DNA of 64,000 nt from Melitaea cinxia (Eukaryota > Arthropoda > Insecta > Lepidoptera > Nymphalidae). A program made the position numbers and the translations under genes. Shown here piece by piece: positions 43,139 to 54,366 of the stretch (position 1 is its first letter; each line of letters starts with the position of its first letter). The stretch lies in contig NC_059416.1 in assembly GCF_905220565.1 (NCBI RefSeq), positions 4,836,001 through 4,900,000 of the forward strand. The letters run 5' to 3'. Below the pieces are notes generated by a model. That model made no database searches and was not told the origin of the DNA. It saw only the letters and a program-made list of their open reading frames with translations.

Positions 43139-43245
43139 TACGCCAACCCGCACTAGAGCAGTGTGGTGGATTACGCTTTGATCCTTCTCCTACAAGGAGA
43201 AAGAGGTCTGTGCCTAGCACTGGTATTACAGGCGTAAGCGTAGAC
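43139..43245 (+). repeat. SINE-A 3' third
   Basis: CGCCAACCCGCACTAGAGCA, TTCTCCTACAAGGAGAAAGA and TATTACAGGCGTAAGCG match the end of the copy at 28101. Confidence 0.7.
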
Positions 43246-43319
43246 ATTATTATAGATATTTATTATAGGGTATTATGTAAGAATATATTTTAAACACAAT
43301 GATTTAAAACAAATATTAT

Positions 43320-43395
43320 CATCATCATCATTTCAGCCTATTGCAGTTCACTGCTGGACATAGGCCAAAAATGGCGCGAGCTCATGTGTGTTACA
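43320..43395 (-). repeat. (ATG)n-tail repeat, severely 5'-truncated
   Basis: ATCATCATCATCATTTCAGCC, CACTGCTGGACATAGGCC, then a deletion and GAGCTCATGTGTGTT. Confidence 0.7.
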
Positions 43396-43644
43396 ACATA
43401 TATCAAAAGCATGTTAAAGACAAATACATAATATATATCGCGACATAATTATACCCTTAATCACACAAAAAATATTTTTGTTAAAAAAGTAACTGAACTT
43501 AATAGTTATACGATTCAAAGAACCAAATATTATATTTTTTTAATGCAAAATAAATTTGTATAAATTTATTTAGTGTAAATATTTTGAATCTTTTTTTTAT
43601 ACGTAAAATGCATCTTAATAAGTCATTTTAATGTTGTAAATAAT

Positions 43645-43957
43645 ATAAGAGCAAAGGGATACCAGTTGTACAGCAGAAAATATCATTCTCAATATCTAGA
43701 GAAGACCTATTGGGAATGTACTCGTATCTCAACTTTACAGAAGATCAAAATCAAATAATATTTCTTATAAGTAGTTTTGTGTTCCTGGTGTGTAAGGTAT
43801 CTAGATCTCTTGAGGAAGAGGTTAATGGGTAATGTGGGTAGGGTCGGCACTTTTTATGCTTCTGATGCTATAACTTGCAGGCGTCCATATTAAGGCTACG
43901 GTAAGTATCAGGTGGACCGTACGCTGGGTTGTGACCCTGGTGACAAAAAATGTGCAT
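43645..43957 (+). repeat. Zenon-like tail repeat
   Basis: Diverged copy with TTTTGTGTTCCTGGTGTG, GGGTAGGGTCGGCAC, CAGGCGTCCATATTAAGGCT and a final short A run. Confidence 0.6.
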
Positions 43958-45009
43958 GAGTATTATTATTTGTAAAATAATGTACAATAATTACGGTCAT
44001 TAAGAACATACCTTAGGTTTATAAACGAATAATATAATACGTGTCTACTATTTAATATAAAAAAAAACTACACTAATTATAATATGCATGCCACCTACCG
44101 TTTTTTATTTTGTATACGCGTTAGTACTAAATGTCCCCCTTTCTGGCGGGATAGTTTTACTTTATTTCTTGCTTATTTTGAGGTAAGAAAGATTAAAGAT
44201 TACTTTAAGATTTTAGTGAAGTGGTTAGTATAAAATATTTTTACATAATAATAAGGCACAGTTTGAAAGAAAATTTGCCAGAATAACTTTTTTTGATAAA
44301 AATTGGTTTCTTTAGATAAAGGTAAACGTCTCAGAAGTTCTTCAATAATATATAGGTGTTTATTTTAAGGATTTAAAATCAGCTTTAGCCCAGAATTACG
44401 ACAGTCGGTATAAATCTACAATTAATATTCATTATAACATATAACACCACTAGAACTCAAGTTGGGGCTAGTACTAATGTCCGCATTTTTTGTTTAAATT
44501 TATGGTAACATTACAGATAAAGTGTTCACGCATATACATATATCGCTAAGAGACACATATTGCTCGTAATTGGCACAGGTGATCCGCTACCATACGAAAC
44601 CTTATCCAATACGGTTTAGTGTTCAATAAACTGGTCTTTATCGCTTCGTAATAAAGTTCAAGGCGAAATAAGTGTTACACTTGCAGTTGTAATTGTTTTA
44701 CACATGTTTAATGGCACGCGCTGTTGCAATGCGTAGAGAGGAGTTATCTTACTTGCTTTTAGTGCGTTTTGGTTTAAAATAAAAATACAAAAATCTAAAG
44801 ATATTTAATGACTTTGGTAAAAAAAATGAAATTTAAGAAATCTATTGACACTGCCAAAGTAAGTTAGTATATAGTATAGTTAGTACATAGCATATTATTT
44901 GGAATTATTTGTATGAGCTTTTATACTCGTGGTTACAACACCTGTAACGTGGGTATATGGTATAAAACAATTCAAAACGAGCCGCCCAAGATACCCTGGT
45001 TTTATAATT
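43958..45009. other. AT-rich spacer
   Basis: No gene or repeat named. Confidence 0.4.
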
Positions 45010-45384
45010 ACTTACTAGTTTAAGACTTCGATCCGGGCACGTCCCATTAAATGCTTTCGGGTTTATGATGAAAATTGTTCAGTCTCCTAACTGTACAGTA
45101 TGTAACACGCGAGAAGATGTATACCACGCTTTAGTGGAGTGTGCTCGGATCGGAGCCGAACGCAGAGGCTTGGAAAAGGAAATTGGTATTGATTTTAGAT
45201 GTGTGGGAATTTTTAATGCTATCCTTTCTGATCCTACGTCGGCACTGGCGATTAAGGTGTATTGGATGTTTTTAAGATTGTTTAGTTTAAGAGTATAGTG
45301 ATTTTGTTATGATCAATGGGGTGACATAGTCGCTAAGCGACCAAAGCCTCTTACATTATACAAATAAAGATTTAAAAAAAAAAA
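45010..45384 (+). pseudogene. LINE 3' end fragment (R1/I-like)
   Basis: Starting near 45024 an open frame reads LRSGHVPLNAFGF, then SPNCTVCNTREDVYHALVEC, the cysteine-histidine knuckle (CxxC...H...C) common at the C-terminus of R1- and I-type ORF2 proteins. It ends at a stop at 45296-45298. A short 3' UTR with AATAAAG and an 11-A tail (about 45373-45384) closes the element. The start at 45065 ATG is incidental. The copy is strongly 5'-truncated; target duplication unclear. Confidence 0.75.
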
Positions 45385-45756
45385 GCTCCTGTAACTTAGA
45401 AGGAACTTAACAATTGATCAATAAAATAAGAAAAATACTAATATGTACCTACATACTATGAAAATACTGAGAAACTAGAGATTTCGACCTTGGAGGAGAT
45501 TTTTTTTAAGAGTGTACATGTTATGTTTTTAGTGTTTACACGGCTAGATTATTTACTACGTATTTTAGAATTACATAATTCAAACTCTTGGGTTATGTTC
45601 AAACATTCAGTTCCTATAGAAAATTATACTTTTCGATTGTTAATTTTTTTAACGAACTGTTGGTATGCAACTATGTATGTATAAAATGACACGCTTAGTA
45701 TGTTTTTTTTCAAATTTAAATACATATATAACATTTTTGTTAATTGATTATTTTTT
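45385..45756. other. AT-rich spacer
   Basis: No gene; the frame at 45490-45684 looks fortuitous. Confidence 0.4.
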
Positions 45757-45794
45757 TAACCGATTTCAAAAAAGGAGGAGGTTACTCAATTCGA

Positions 45795-45842
<48 letters not shown>

Positions 45843-46221
45843 TTAATGTATGTTCGGGGATAACTTCGTCAATTATGAACCGATTTTGATCATTCTATTT
45901 TTGTTGGAAAGGAGATACCCTAAGTGTGGTACCATAATAAGGAAACCAGGATCTGATGATAGGATCCCAGAGAAATCAAGGGAGACCCTCGAAAATCCGC
46001 ATAACTTATTACTAGGTGTACCAATTTGATGATTTTTAATTTAATCGAAAGCCGATGTTTATCATGTGGTCACATTTAAACTCCATCGAGATCTGATTAC
46101 AACTTTTTGAGTAATCTTTGATAATGCGTATTTACTTGACTACTTGTTCGTCTACCTACGTTGTATTATTTGTCGATGTAATTGAAGTCGGTTTTTTTTC
46201 GTTTGCCAGCAAACACAATTA
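45757..46221 (+). repeat. ACCGACTTC-type repeat, full-length
   Basis: Full copy with a long (TA/AT)n at 45800-45836, the block CTGATGATAGGATCCCAGAG, and the end TTGAAGTCGG...GCCAGCAAACACAATTA. Confidence 0.85.
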
Positions 46222-46967
46222 TGCAATTTTTTCCTTAATTGATTATTTATGAAGTTTAATCACAAAAACATTACTTAAATTTCGAATACCCATAACCTCT
46301 GATTTTATTTTCAAAATCGGATTGCAGCGTGTTACAAATATTGGTTGATCTTTATGAATCATATAATACCTAACTCATTAGCTTGTAGGTATTTATTGTT
46401 GTCAATTTTAATACAAATATCTGCTCGACGACATCTCTGTGCTCGGGCACTTGTCAAAATCAGTCTATTAAAGCATGTTGATTTCATTCACCTGTTGATT
46501 TTTTTTATTCTACCAAGTATTTGTATTTTATCGGAACGCCATCGGAAGCTATTTTAATATTGTTGTACATACAATTATCGTATAACTACTGTTTTTTTTT
46601 TCACTATCATTACTATGAAGACATTTTTACGAAAGAGGTTTTATATGTACATATAAATACTTTTTAATTCATGCATAATATTATTATTATACTTTTCGAT
46701 TTAGTGATACTGTATACTCTATCGCAAGGTTGTTATTAAAGTAATGCTAATTAATTTGCTGCTTCGTTAAGTTAAAGATCTTATTTAGTGGATATAGATA
46801 TTTTATTGAGCTGAAAGGCAGATAGGTAAGTTGACATTTACTGTCAACTGCCAGTGAGTCATTTGTAAGTTTTATAGTGTTATGTAGGATTTTGATAATC
46901 TAATATTCGGTACATTGCTAGGTTACAGATCATTACGAACATTTGATACATGTAATACATTTAATTG
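46222..46967. other. AT-rich spacer
   Basis: No gene; a 70-codon frame at 46345-46557 has no support. Confidence 0.4.
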
Positions 46968-47235
46968 AGGAAGGATACAACAGGAAATACTTGTTCAAAA
47001 TTTGGATAAAACCCGCTGAGGAAGTACCTTAACTTTATATATTATCACAGCTACATAATACTGCTTTAAAGCAGTGTTGTGTTCCTGTTGGTAAGTAAGG
47101 TGACCAGAGCTCCTGGGGGAATTGGGGGAAAGGTCGGCAACGCGCTTGCGATGCTTCTAATCTTACAGACGACAAAAGCTACGGTAATCGCTTAAGTGAG
47201 CCGTACGCTTGTTTGCCGACTTGGTTATAATAATA
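46968..47235 (+). repeat. Zenon-like tail repeat, best copy
   Basis: Complete layout: GGAAATACTTGTTCAAAATT, GCAGTGTTGTGTTCCTGTTG, CAGAGCTCCTGGGGGAATTG, GTCGGCAACGCGCTTGCGAT, AGCTACGGTAATCGCTTAAG, GAGCCGTACGCTTGTTTGCC, then an (ATA)n/A-rich end. The stretch from GGCAACGCG onward resembles the end of CR1/Zenon ORF2 (GRQRACDASG) and its 3' UTR. Confidence 0.75.
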
Positions 47236-47261
47236 ATTAAAAAAAAACTTTAAAGAAGATC

Positions 47262-47470
47262 ATAGCCGAATAATACTGCTTCCAAATAGTGTTGTATTAC
47301 TGTAAGGTAGCCAACACTCTTGGGGATGCACTGCGTAGACAGCGGAGGTAGGGTCGGCAACGCGCTTGTGAAGCTATTAGTGTTGCTGACTTATAGTCTA
47401 TAGAGGCTGCAGTAACCGCTTATCATCAAGCGGGTCGTACGCTATTTTGCCATCCTATGGGTACAAATAA
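47262..47470 (+). repeat. Zenon-like tail repeat
   Basis: Tandem-like neighbour of the previous copy: TAGTGTTGTATTACTGTAAGG, GTCGGCAACGCGCTTGTGAA, GTACGCTATTTTGCCATCC and an (AAAAT)n end. Lacks the first part. Confidence 0.7.
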
Positions 47471-47679
47471 AATAAAATAAAAATTTAGTCAAGAAAAATG
47501 ATGTTTACTCTGTGATAATTTTGTAACTATTTAATTTAATCTTTCCTTATACATTTAATTGAAGGTGGATACGGTATCCATCGTTATTATTTTGGAAACC
47601 ATTTCATTTAATGGTAATGTTTATAAATAACATTAAATATGTGAACACAAATATACAAAATTACATAATGGAGTAACTT

Positions 47680-47778
47680 TGGCTATTTTTATTATAGTTT
47701 TTTTTTTTTATAATTCTGCGAAGTGTACAGTAACTTTTTTGTTACATTCCACGCGGACAAAGTCGCGGGCACAGCTAG
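47680..47778 (+). mobile_element. Helitron-like 3' end
   Basis: TAATTCTGCGAAGTGTACAG, CCACGCGGACAAAGTCGCGG (imperfect hairpin) and GCACAGCTAG followed by T. The 5' part is lost or unrecognised. Confidence 0.55.
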
Positions 47779-49989
47779 TAAGAAATATTATCTAGTCTAA
47801 ACCATGTCTGTGTTTTATTTATAATCATGAGTATATTTACGCCAAACTGAAATTAAAAATGTACCTTCTGGAGATTGTTAAAATAAATTTAGTAATTAAA
47901 AAATCAAGTAGGTACAATTAAAACTCTCAATAATACTGAAACTTATTATCCTATAGTTATTAATTTCTAGCAAAAAACTATACAAAAGTGAGATAAAAAG
48001 TGTTTGCATGTTCTATAAAAAAGGCTTAACAGCGTATCACCTGCCTGTGTATCGTTAATCATACGGTTTTTAGAAGCTTTAGACGCGATAATATCGGAAG
48101 TTGACGCGAAAAATTCATGTTGTTGCTATTGATGATTTATTAATTTTTTCCCATCGTGGGGCTTATGGTCATAGACGTATATACAGGCCGGGTGGACCGC
48201 GACCCCCTCCTATTTAGTATAGTACCCCCCAGGATCTTGATTTGTTTAGTAATCAAAAATTTAAAACGCTTTTATATCTTCATTATACAAATTAAAATTA
48301 TATTCGTTTTTAATAAATTAGGTATATACTTAGGTATTAGGTATTTATACATATAGTTATTGTGAAGTAACCACTGATTCGGAATGTAAATTTTGCGGAG
48401 AAGAATCGGCAAAAAACTCAAACGCCAAAAGGCAAAGAACAATCAAAGAATATACACAGTAAACAAGAAGTGTGTTGTGTGTAAAGATGATACTTGTATT
48501 GGTGATATTCGTTTATTTAATACATTAGATGGCTAGAATTAACAGTGCGTTTGACCCGTTGAGGTTTTAAGTTTATTTATTTAGCTCTATGAAGTCGTGG
48601 AATATTATAGTCTAAAACATTCATTTTTAAATTATAATATCTTTTCTTTATCTATCTTCCAAACAAATAAAGATCGTTTATTTTTAAAAATGTAAAAACA
48701 CCGAAAATCTTTAATAACCTTTAATGTAGAGTGGAAAACTAGTACAATTTTATACTTTATTATAAGATCAAGAAGAAACAAAGCGAACGTAAAAGACAGC
48801 GCCTCCAAAAACTGTGAAAGAAGGTTCAATATCGTGAGAAACCATCCTTAATCTGTGGCAAAATAAATGTTGCTCCAAGTTTAAAATGCAATATGTTATG
48901 GCGTGTAAAAAAAGAAAACGAGCCGAGTTTGATGTTTGTTTTCGACTTTGATCTTCTGATTTCATATGTTTTATGTTCGATTAATTGACTGTGACAAAGA
49001 TTTTAGGCAAATCATGACTTTATTTACCTAGCCACAGTCTAGACGTCTACAAAACCATACTTAGCTCTAATCAATATTTAACTTCAAAACGTTATGATAA
49101 CTTTAAGTTAAAGTATATTTTCAAGGTACATACTTCAAATAAATCGAGAAGGTTATTTAAATATTTTCGTTGAAGTTAGTAACAAGATAATGGGCTCTCG
49201 TAATAATAGTTCGTTCCAGAAGGATCGTTCGAAAACCCGTCGGTATCACAGCAAGACGGTTATTTGTCGGGCTGTCACGGTACGCAATGTCCGAGTATCC
49301 TGTACCGAGAGTACATACGAGTGGGCAATTTAAACATGGAAGTACTTATGAACTGCCCTGACTACTCCGCAGGTTTAGGGGAGCAATGACCTATATCCTA
49401 GCCGGAATTGAGGCGCGGAGTAAAGATCGAAGCGTCGACGCCCGGCGTCTATATTAAACTTTATTTTTTGTGTCTTAGAATCTACTTCTAATCATAGATT
49501 TCAGTGATTTCCGAACTAGAACGACGCACGTCGTCTCCGTCGCCAATTCCAATTTGACTCTTATAAGATTGTGTTTTGTTCGAAATTTAAATTACTTTAT
49601 TTTAATTTTGTGTCATTTTAAAAAGGACAATCAGTCATAGAAGTTTATGTTTTTTAAGAATTTATACCCGCGCTGGCAGTGGTGCGTTGGCTCGGTTATT
49701 TTTACCGAACCAAAAGTTTATTACTAACGCTTACGCAATTAATAGGATTTTTTATTAGACCGGTAAAGGATTAAAGCTCTTTGATTGAACTAGCGAAGCG
49801 GCTTTCAATACACACTGTGGAGTTCAAATAGAAAATAATTAAGAGCCTGTGACGTTCTATTTTGCTCATTATTGCTTCGAACAATTACAAAAGTCGTTTC
49901 GTTCGTTTTCGGTAGCTTTGTAAATGTATTCATTAATAAATTTAAATAAAATACAATTCACAACTCAAGAAATAATATATTTACAGATA
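47779..49989. other. AT-rich stretch with a GC-richer island
   Basis: No gene that I can support. At 49190-49460 the sequence is GC-richer and free of the repeats seen elsewhere (GAAGCGTCGACGCCCGGCGTC near 49430, partly palindromic). At 49500-49580 a further GC-rich patch ends in a TATAAGA. Either might be regulatory or a non-coding exon. Confidence 0.4.
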
Positions 49990-50290
49990 GTTATGGTACA
50001 AATCATTCCCGCGTGGAATGGTGCCAAGAATACTGGCAGCGTTTCCTCGTTGATTCGCTATGCCGATTCTTTGGGCAAAAAATGCACCAGCCTTCTTGTC
50101 ACCAGTAGAAACAGTAACGCAAGGAGCTATCTTTAAAAAAAAATAGCACTGCTACTCTAAGGTCCAAGTGTTTCGACTGCAAACGGCACAAAGATATAAT
50201 TTGGAATTCGTGACGAATATTTGTGCCGTTTAGTCGTTTCAGCTTTTTCCGTAGCGGATCCCGCTCTTAAGGCTGTTTCCCTAACATGAG
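49990..50290 (-). pseudogene. Second relic of the RLE-type element, antisense
   Basis: On the minus strand from about 50290: KAETTKRHKYSSRIPNYIFV, then PFAVETLGP and a stop, then after a frame change TGDKKAGAFFAQRIGIANQR and GNAASILGTIPRG. These line up with the last 110 residues of the relic at 6121-7155 (TGDRRAGSYFGQRISLAIQR, QRGNAASIFGTLP). At least one stop and one frameshift. The open plus-strand frame across the same DNA is an artefact. A 12-bp inverted repeat AAACGGCACAAA / TTTGTGCCGTTT lies inside (50181-50192, 50220-50231). Confidence 0.75.
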
Positions 50291-50311
50291 ACAAAAAAAA
50301 TTCAATAGCCA

Positions 50312-50464
50312 AAATCTATATATACGTTTATAATATCTGAACGACTGCACCAAATCGATAATATCATTTTTTCCATTATTTTCAGGACAGAGTTGGTAAA
50401 TATATATATATAAATCGATATATGCACAAAAATATTGGAGTACGAAATTTGCCGGGTTAGCTAA
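50312..50464 (+). mobile_element. Helitron-like short element
   Basis: CTATATATACGTTTATAATA near the start, TGAACGACTGCACCAAATCG inside and a GAAATTTGCCGGGTTAGCTAA end, compatible with a CTAA-type Helitron 3' end. Confidence 0.45.
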
Positions 50465-50945
50465 TTAATTATAACATTGAATTAATAATTAGTTTGTTTT
50501 TATTTAGTGAAATAATATAGTGCATTCTAAAATGATTCTACCCGCTTGCACTTGAATAAATGCTAATTAAGTAACTACTTAACTAATACATAACAAATCG
50601 CTCAGCAACAAGATGACCTGAATAACCGTTTCGAATGCTAAATTAATAATTGTATATCCCTGTACATATTTTTTTTTACAAAATAATAAACACTATATAA
50701 AACTTGATTTTTTGTGGTTTGGCCTACAAGGAAAACCATGTAATAATCGATTTTAAGAAACGAAAGAAACTTTTAAGTTTTAACGGATTCAGCGTCTAAA
50801 ATACTTGTTTGCCGAGGTTGTGTCTGTCGCGGCAAAAATTCCTGTCCTGTATGTAATAGATACTAGTAAAAATTGCTGAATTGTTCCTCACGGTGCTCAA
50901 TGGTGGATTGACGATTGTATTATTACTATATAAATTTAAGTTAAA
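50465..50945. other. AT-rich spacer
   Basis: No gene or repeat named. Confidence 0.4.
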
Positions 50946-50958
50946 TAGGCCTACATAT

Positions 50959-51306
50959 ATATAGACGCCGCGTTGGCGCAACGGTTACAATCATGGATTG
51001 TATCTGTTGCGCTGGCGGTTGCGGGTTCGATCCCCACACATGACAAACATTTGTATTGGCAATACAGGTGTTTGCCGTGATCTGGGTGTTTTTGCAGTCC
51101 TTGTGGGCTTCTCCACCGTGCCTCGGAGAGCACGTTAAGCCGTCGGTCCCGGTTGTTATCATGTACACCTGATAGCGATCGTTACTCATAGTAGGGAATA
51201 TATCCGCCAGCCCGCAATGGAGCAGCGTGGTGGATTAAGCTCTGATCCTTCTCCTACATGGGGAAAGAGGCCTATGACCAGTAGTGGGATATTACAGGTT
51301 GAAGCG
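50959..51306 (+). repeat. SINE-A, complete, perfect 13-bp target duplication
   Basis: GACGCCGCGTTGGCGCAACG (A box), TGCGGGTTCGATCCCCACAC (B box), CACCGTGCCTCGGAGAGCAC and the end AGTGGGATATTACAGGTTGAAGCG-like block. TAGGCCTACATAT lies on both sides (50946-50958, 51307-51319). Clearly recent; close to the copy at 28101. Confidence 0.92.
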
Positions 51307-51584
51307 TAGGCCTACATATGTATTATATGTATATACATAGACAGCGTTTAAAAAAAACCATTATACGTGTAAAAGCAATGTTATAATTATATATGATATA
51401 TTGAACTCGCGGTTTTGCCCGTTTGGATTACGTGTGGTTTTCGCAGTTCTGTTTTCTTCCGTTAAAATATAGTCTGTCTGTGTTGTCTTACATTGATAAA
51501 TTCCCATTCTCCTGGTAAATTCTCTTTTTTAAGTTTATTCATTACAAACAAAAAAAAAAAAAAAAACAACAAATATTTCCTATT

Positions 51585-51740
51585 TATGATATTAGTCTCT
51601 CCTTGCTCCTGGGGGGATTGGGGATTGGGTCGGCAACGCGCTTGCGATGCTTCTGGTGTTGCAGGTGTCTCTAAGCTACGGTAATCGCTTACCATCAGGT
51701 GAGCCGTACGCTTGTTTGCCGACCTAGTGACATAAAAAAA
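51585..51740 (+). repeat. Zenon-like tail repeat, last 150 bases
   Basis: CTCCTTGCTCCTGGGGGGAT, GGCAACGCGCTTGCGATGCT, CATCAGGTGAGCCGTACGCT, TTGTTTGCCGACCTAGTGAC and an A run. On the plus strand it encodes LGRQRACDASGVAGV, the C-terminus expected for a CR1/Zenon ORF2, which ties this repeat family to that LINE. Confidence 0.78.
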
Positions 51741-52107
51741 AAATTAGTATCGATAACAAATAGAATATAGACCAGCAACCAGCTTTTAAATACAATATTT
51801 TAAGTAACTTGCAAAATCTTCGAAAATATTACGCTAAAAAGTTTCAAACGGCAAAAAATAATAAATTATGCATTCAAGGTAAAAATGAGGTAATAGACAC
51901 TTAATGATCGAGGAGTTAGCAAGCGATATGGCCTAAATGCTAATATTTCTATTTCAGGTTTCTTTTTGTTAAATATACTTTTTGTTATAAAAGTAAAAAG
52001 TGTTTTTTTTAAGACTTAGTAGTATAAACTATAGAATATAAACTACTATAAAAAACATACATTTATAGTTAAATATTAACCGTTTATTTTTCTAATTTTA
52101 TTTTGTA

Positions 52108-52170
52108 AGTCCTTCTCCTACATGGGGAAAGAGGACATGCCCAGTAGTGGGATATTACAGGCTGAAGCGG
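52108..52170 (+). repeat. SINE-A 3' end fragment
   Basis: GTCCTTCTCCTACATGGGGA, CCAGTAGTGGGATATTACAG and GCTGAAGCGG: the last 60 bases of SINE-A, a 5'-truncated copy. Confidence 0.75.
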
Positions 52171-53159
52171 ATTTTGTAAGTCTTATAATAGCTTGATGTA
52201 AACAATGTATTAATCTTCTTAAAATACAAAAACAAACATTGATTTAATTTACTCTGATAGTTACATTCAAAAACATTATAAATTATATAGGTATTACAGC
52301 ATTATATATTAGAAACAATGACGGGCCAGACACTGAATGTGCTTAATCCCACTGACTGAACTGTACCCAACTTATGTTGATAGGTACATATTGTTACTAA
52401 CACATTTAATATTCTATGAATGTAAGAATCTGAAAAACTATTTTATTTTCTTTTTTATTTAAAACTTACATCTAGACAGTGCCCTTTAACACAAAGTACG
52501 TTTCCGTGTAAGTAGATAAACTGAAATTATTGTCATAAAAATTACCTGTCATATGTTACAAAGTAATGGTACCTCAAAATACAATGCGATTGAAATATCG
52601 CCTCAGATAGTGAGGCCGTTCAATCTAAATAGGTCATTCCACCCTTAAGGTCAGTACCCTAAGTAACAGGATCGATGGTTTTTTTAAATAGGACTCCATT
52701 TTTTATCGGACTCTACGCCTGATTTTTAGTTATATGGGTACCGTTAAATATGAATACAAATTACGTTGTGACACGGGGATTGATCTTGAGATATTTATGG
52801 AAAAGAGATAGGAAGCGTCACTTACATTGAAATATACGTTTTGTGTGTCAGTTATTAGTTAAAAATAATTTCCATATGATTTGGTATATTACATTATAGT
52901 CACCTATGGTACATTTTTTATTTATGGTACATTATAAACACCTATAATTTTTGAAATAAATTGTTTGAAATTAAATAATAATAAAAAAAATACGATACCT
53001 TCACTATATTTCTATTGTAAAATAGCGATTGTACTATTCCGATGAAACATAAAGGAAATCGATGGAAACATAAAGGAAAAAATCAAACAAAGCATACGCA
53101 AAAACAAATATCGAAAACACGTAATCGATGAAAACAAATGAAAAATCAAACGTCTTTTT
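52171..53159. other. AT-rich spacer
   Basis: No gene seen. Near 53045-53075 GAAACATAAAGGAAA occurs twice in tandem. Confidence 0.4.
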
Positions 53160-53320
53160 TTTTTAAATCGTTGCATAGACAAATCTCGTGATAAATCCGT
53201 GTAGTGGGTCTCGGATGGGTTTCCGCATTCCTGTCGGCCGGCGACCCACTGCGCTACTGCCCGCCTATTCCTGATCCTGTCGCGGGCTGCGCCACAGTCG
53301 ATACTAGTCGATAGATTGAT
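53160..53320 (-). repeat. GC-rich fragment, possible tRNA-derived head
   Basis: Minus-strand GGGCAGTAGCGCAGTGGGTC resembles an A box; no good B box follows. GC-rich in AT-rich surroundings, probably a repeat remnant. Confidence 0.35.
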
Positions 53321-53834
53321 TAAAGGAACTCTTTTGTTACGTACACACGTTTTTAGTTAGACTTAGTTTATAATTTAGTTAATTTTTGTTGTTTTAAATT
53401 AAATGTAATCATAATGTAATTTCATGTAGAAAATATGATAATAATTTTTTATTGTGTAGAGAAAGTTTTCTTTAGCTATTTTAATAATGATCAATTTTGA
53501 GTAGTTTTTTGTACGAATAATATGTAAAAAATAGTTTCTTCAATTGTGACAAATACACATTGAAAAATTCTATTCTCATTTTCTAAATTGCTTATTAAAA
53601 TATATTTTTACAATATTAAAATGTAAGAAAAATATGTATAACATCATTACTCTTTATCAAGTTTGAGGCTGCTAAAGAAGTTATCATGCGATATAATCAG
53701 TAATTATATGTAAATATGGTATTTAGTAAACATGGCCGCGAACCATAATTGTAAATAATATTGTAATGTAACCTTTTCTCACATAATAATAATAAGAGTT
53801 ACTTTGTTAATGTGGGTAATATTTTAGTATGTAG

Positions 53835-54082
53835 AGCATAGCAGGAATGTACTGATCAAAGAGCAGCCTGGCTGGGGACGTACCTCAAAGTTACAGTAGA
53901 TCACAACCAAATAATTCGGCTCTCATGTTGTGTTTCTGTAGTAAGGTAGATGCGTTGTGTTGGTAGCGTGGTTAAGGTTGGGAACGCGCTTGCAATTCTC
54001 CTGGTGCCCCAAGCCTCCACGGCTACGACAACTGCTATCAGGCGTACTGTACGATTATTTGTCACTCTAGTGGCATAAAACA
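53835..54082 (+). repeat. Zenon-like tail repeat
   Basis: CAGGAATGTACTGATCAAAG, GTACCTCAAAGTTACAGTAG, ATGTTGTGTTTCTGTAGTAA, GGGAACGCGCTTGCAATTCT and GTACGATTATTTGTCACTC. Diverged full-length copy. Confidence 0.68.
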
Positions 54083-54240
54083 TTATTTTCATACAATTTT
54101 ACTGCACAAATTATATTTAAATGTAAAAAAGAACACATAAATTAGTCAATGATGTATATAAAATGAAACATAACATGTAAATTTTTGTTTTAAATTAAGT
54201 AATGCAATTAATTGGCGAGTGACAGATTTTGACAAATTAC

Positions 54241-54366
54241 CTTCGACTTCAAAAAAAGGAGGAGGATAAGGCGTATTTACTTGACGATTTTTTCGTCTAC
54301 CTATGTTGTATTACTTGACGATATAATTTAAGTCGGTTTTTATTCGTTTGCCTGCAAACACAATTA
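54241..54366 (+). repeat. ACCGACTTC-type repeat, internal-deletion copy
   Basis: The left end (CGACTTCAAAAAAAGGAGGA) is fused directly to the right third (GCGTATTTACTTGACGATTT to AAGTCGGTTTTTATTCG). Both ends are kept and the middle lost, as in deletion derivatives of DNA transposons. Confidence 0.75.

Noticed and set aside
49924..50136. 70-codon plus-strand frame with a faint GAPDH-like look (IIPA...GA)
   Set aside because: The complementary strand aligns much better with the end of the RLE-type relic at 6121-7155; the resemblance is chance.
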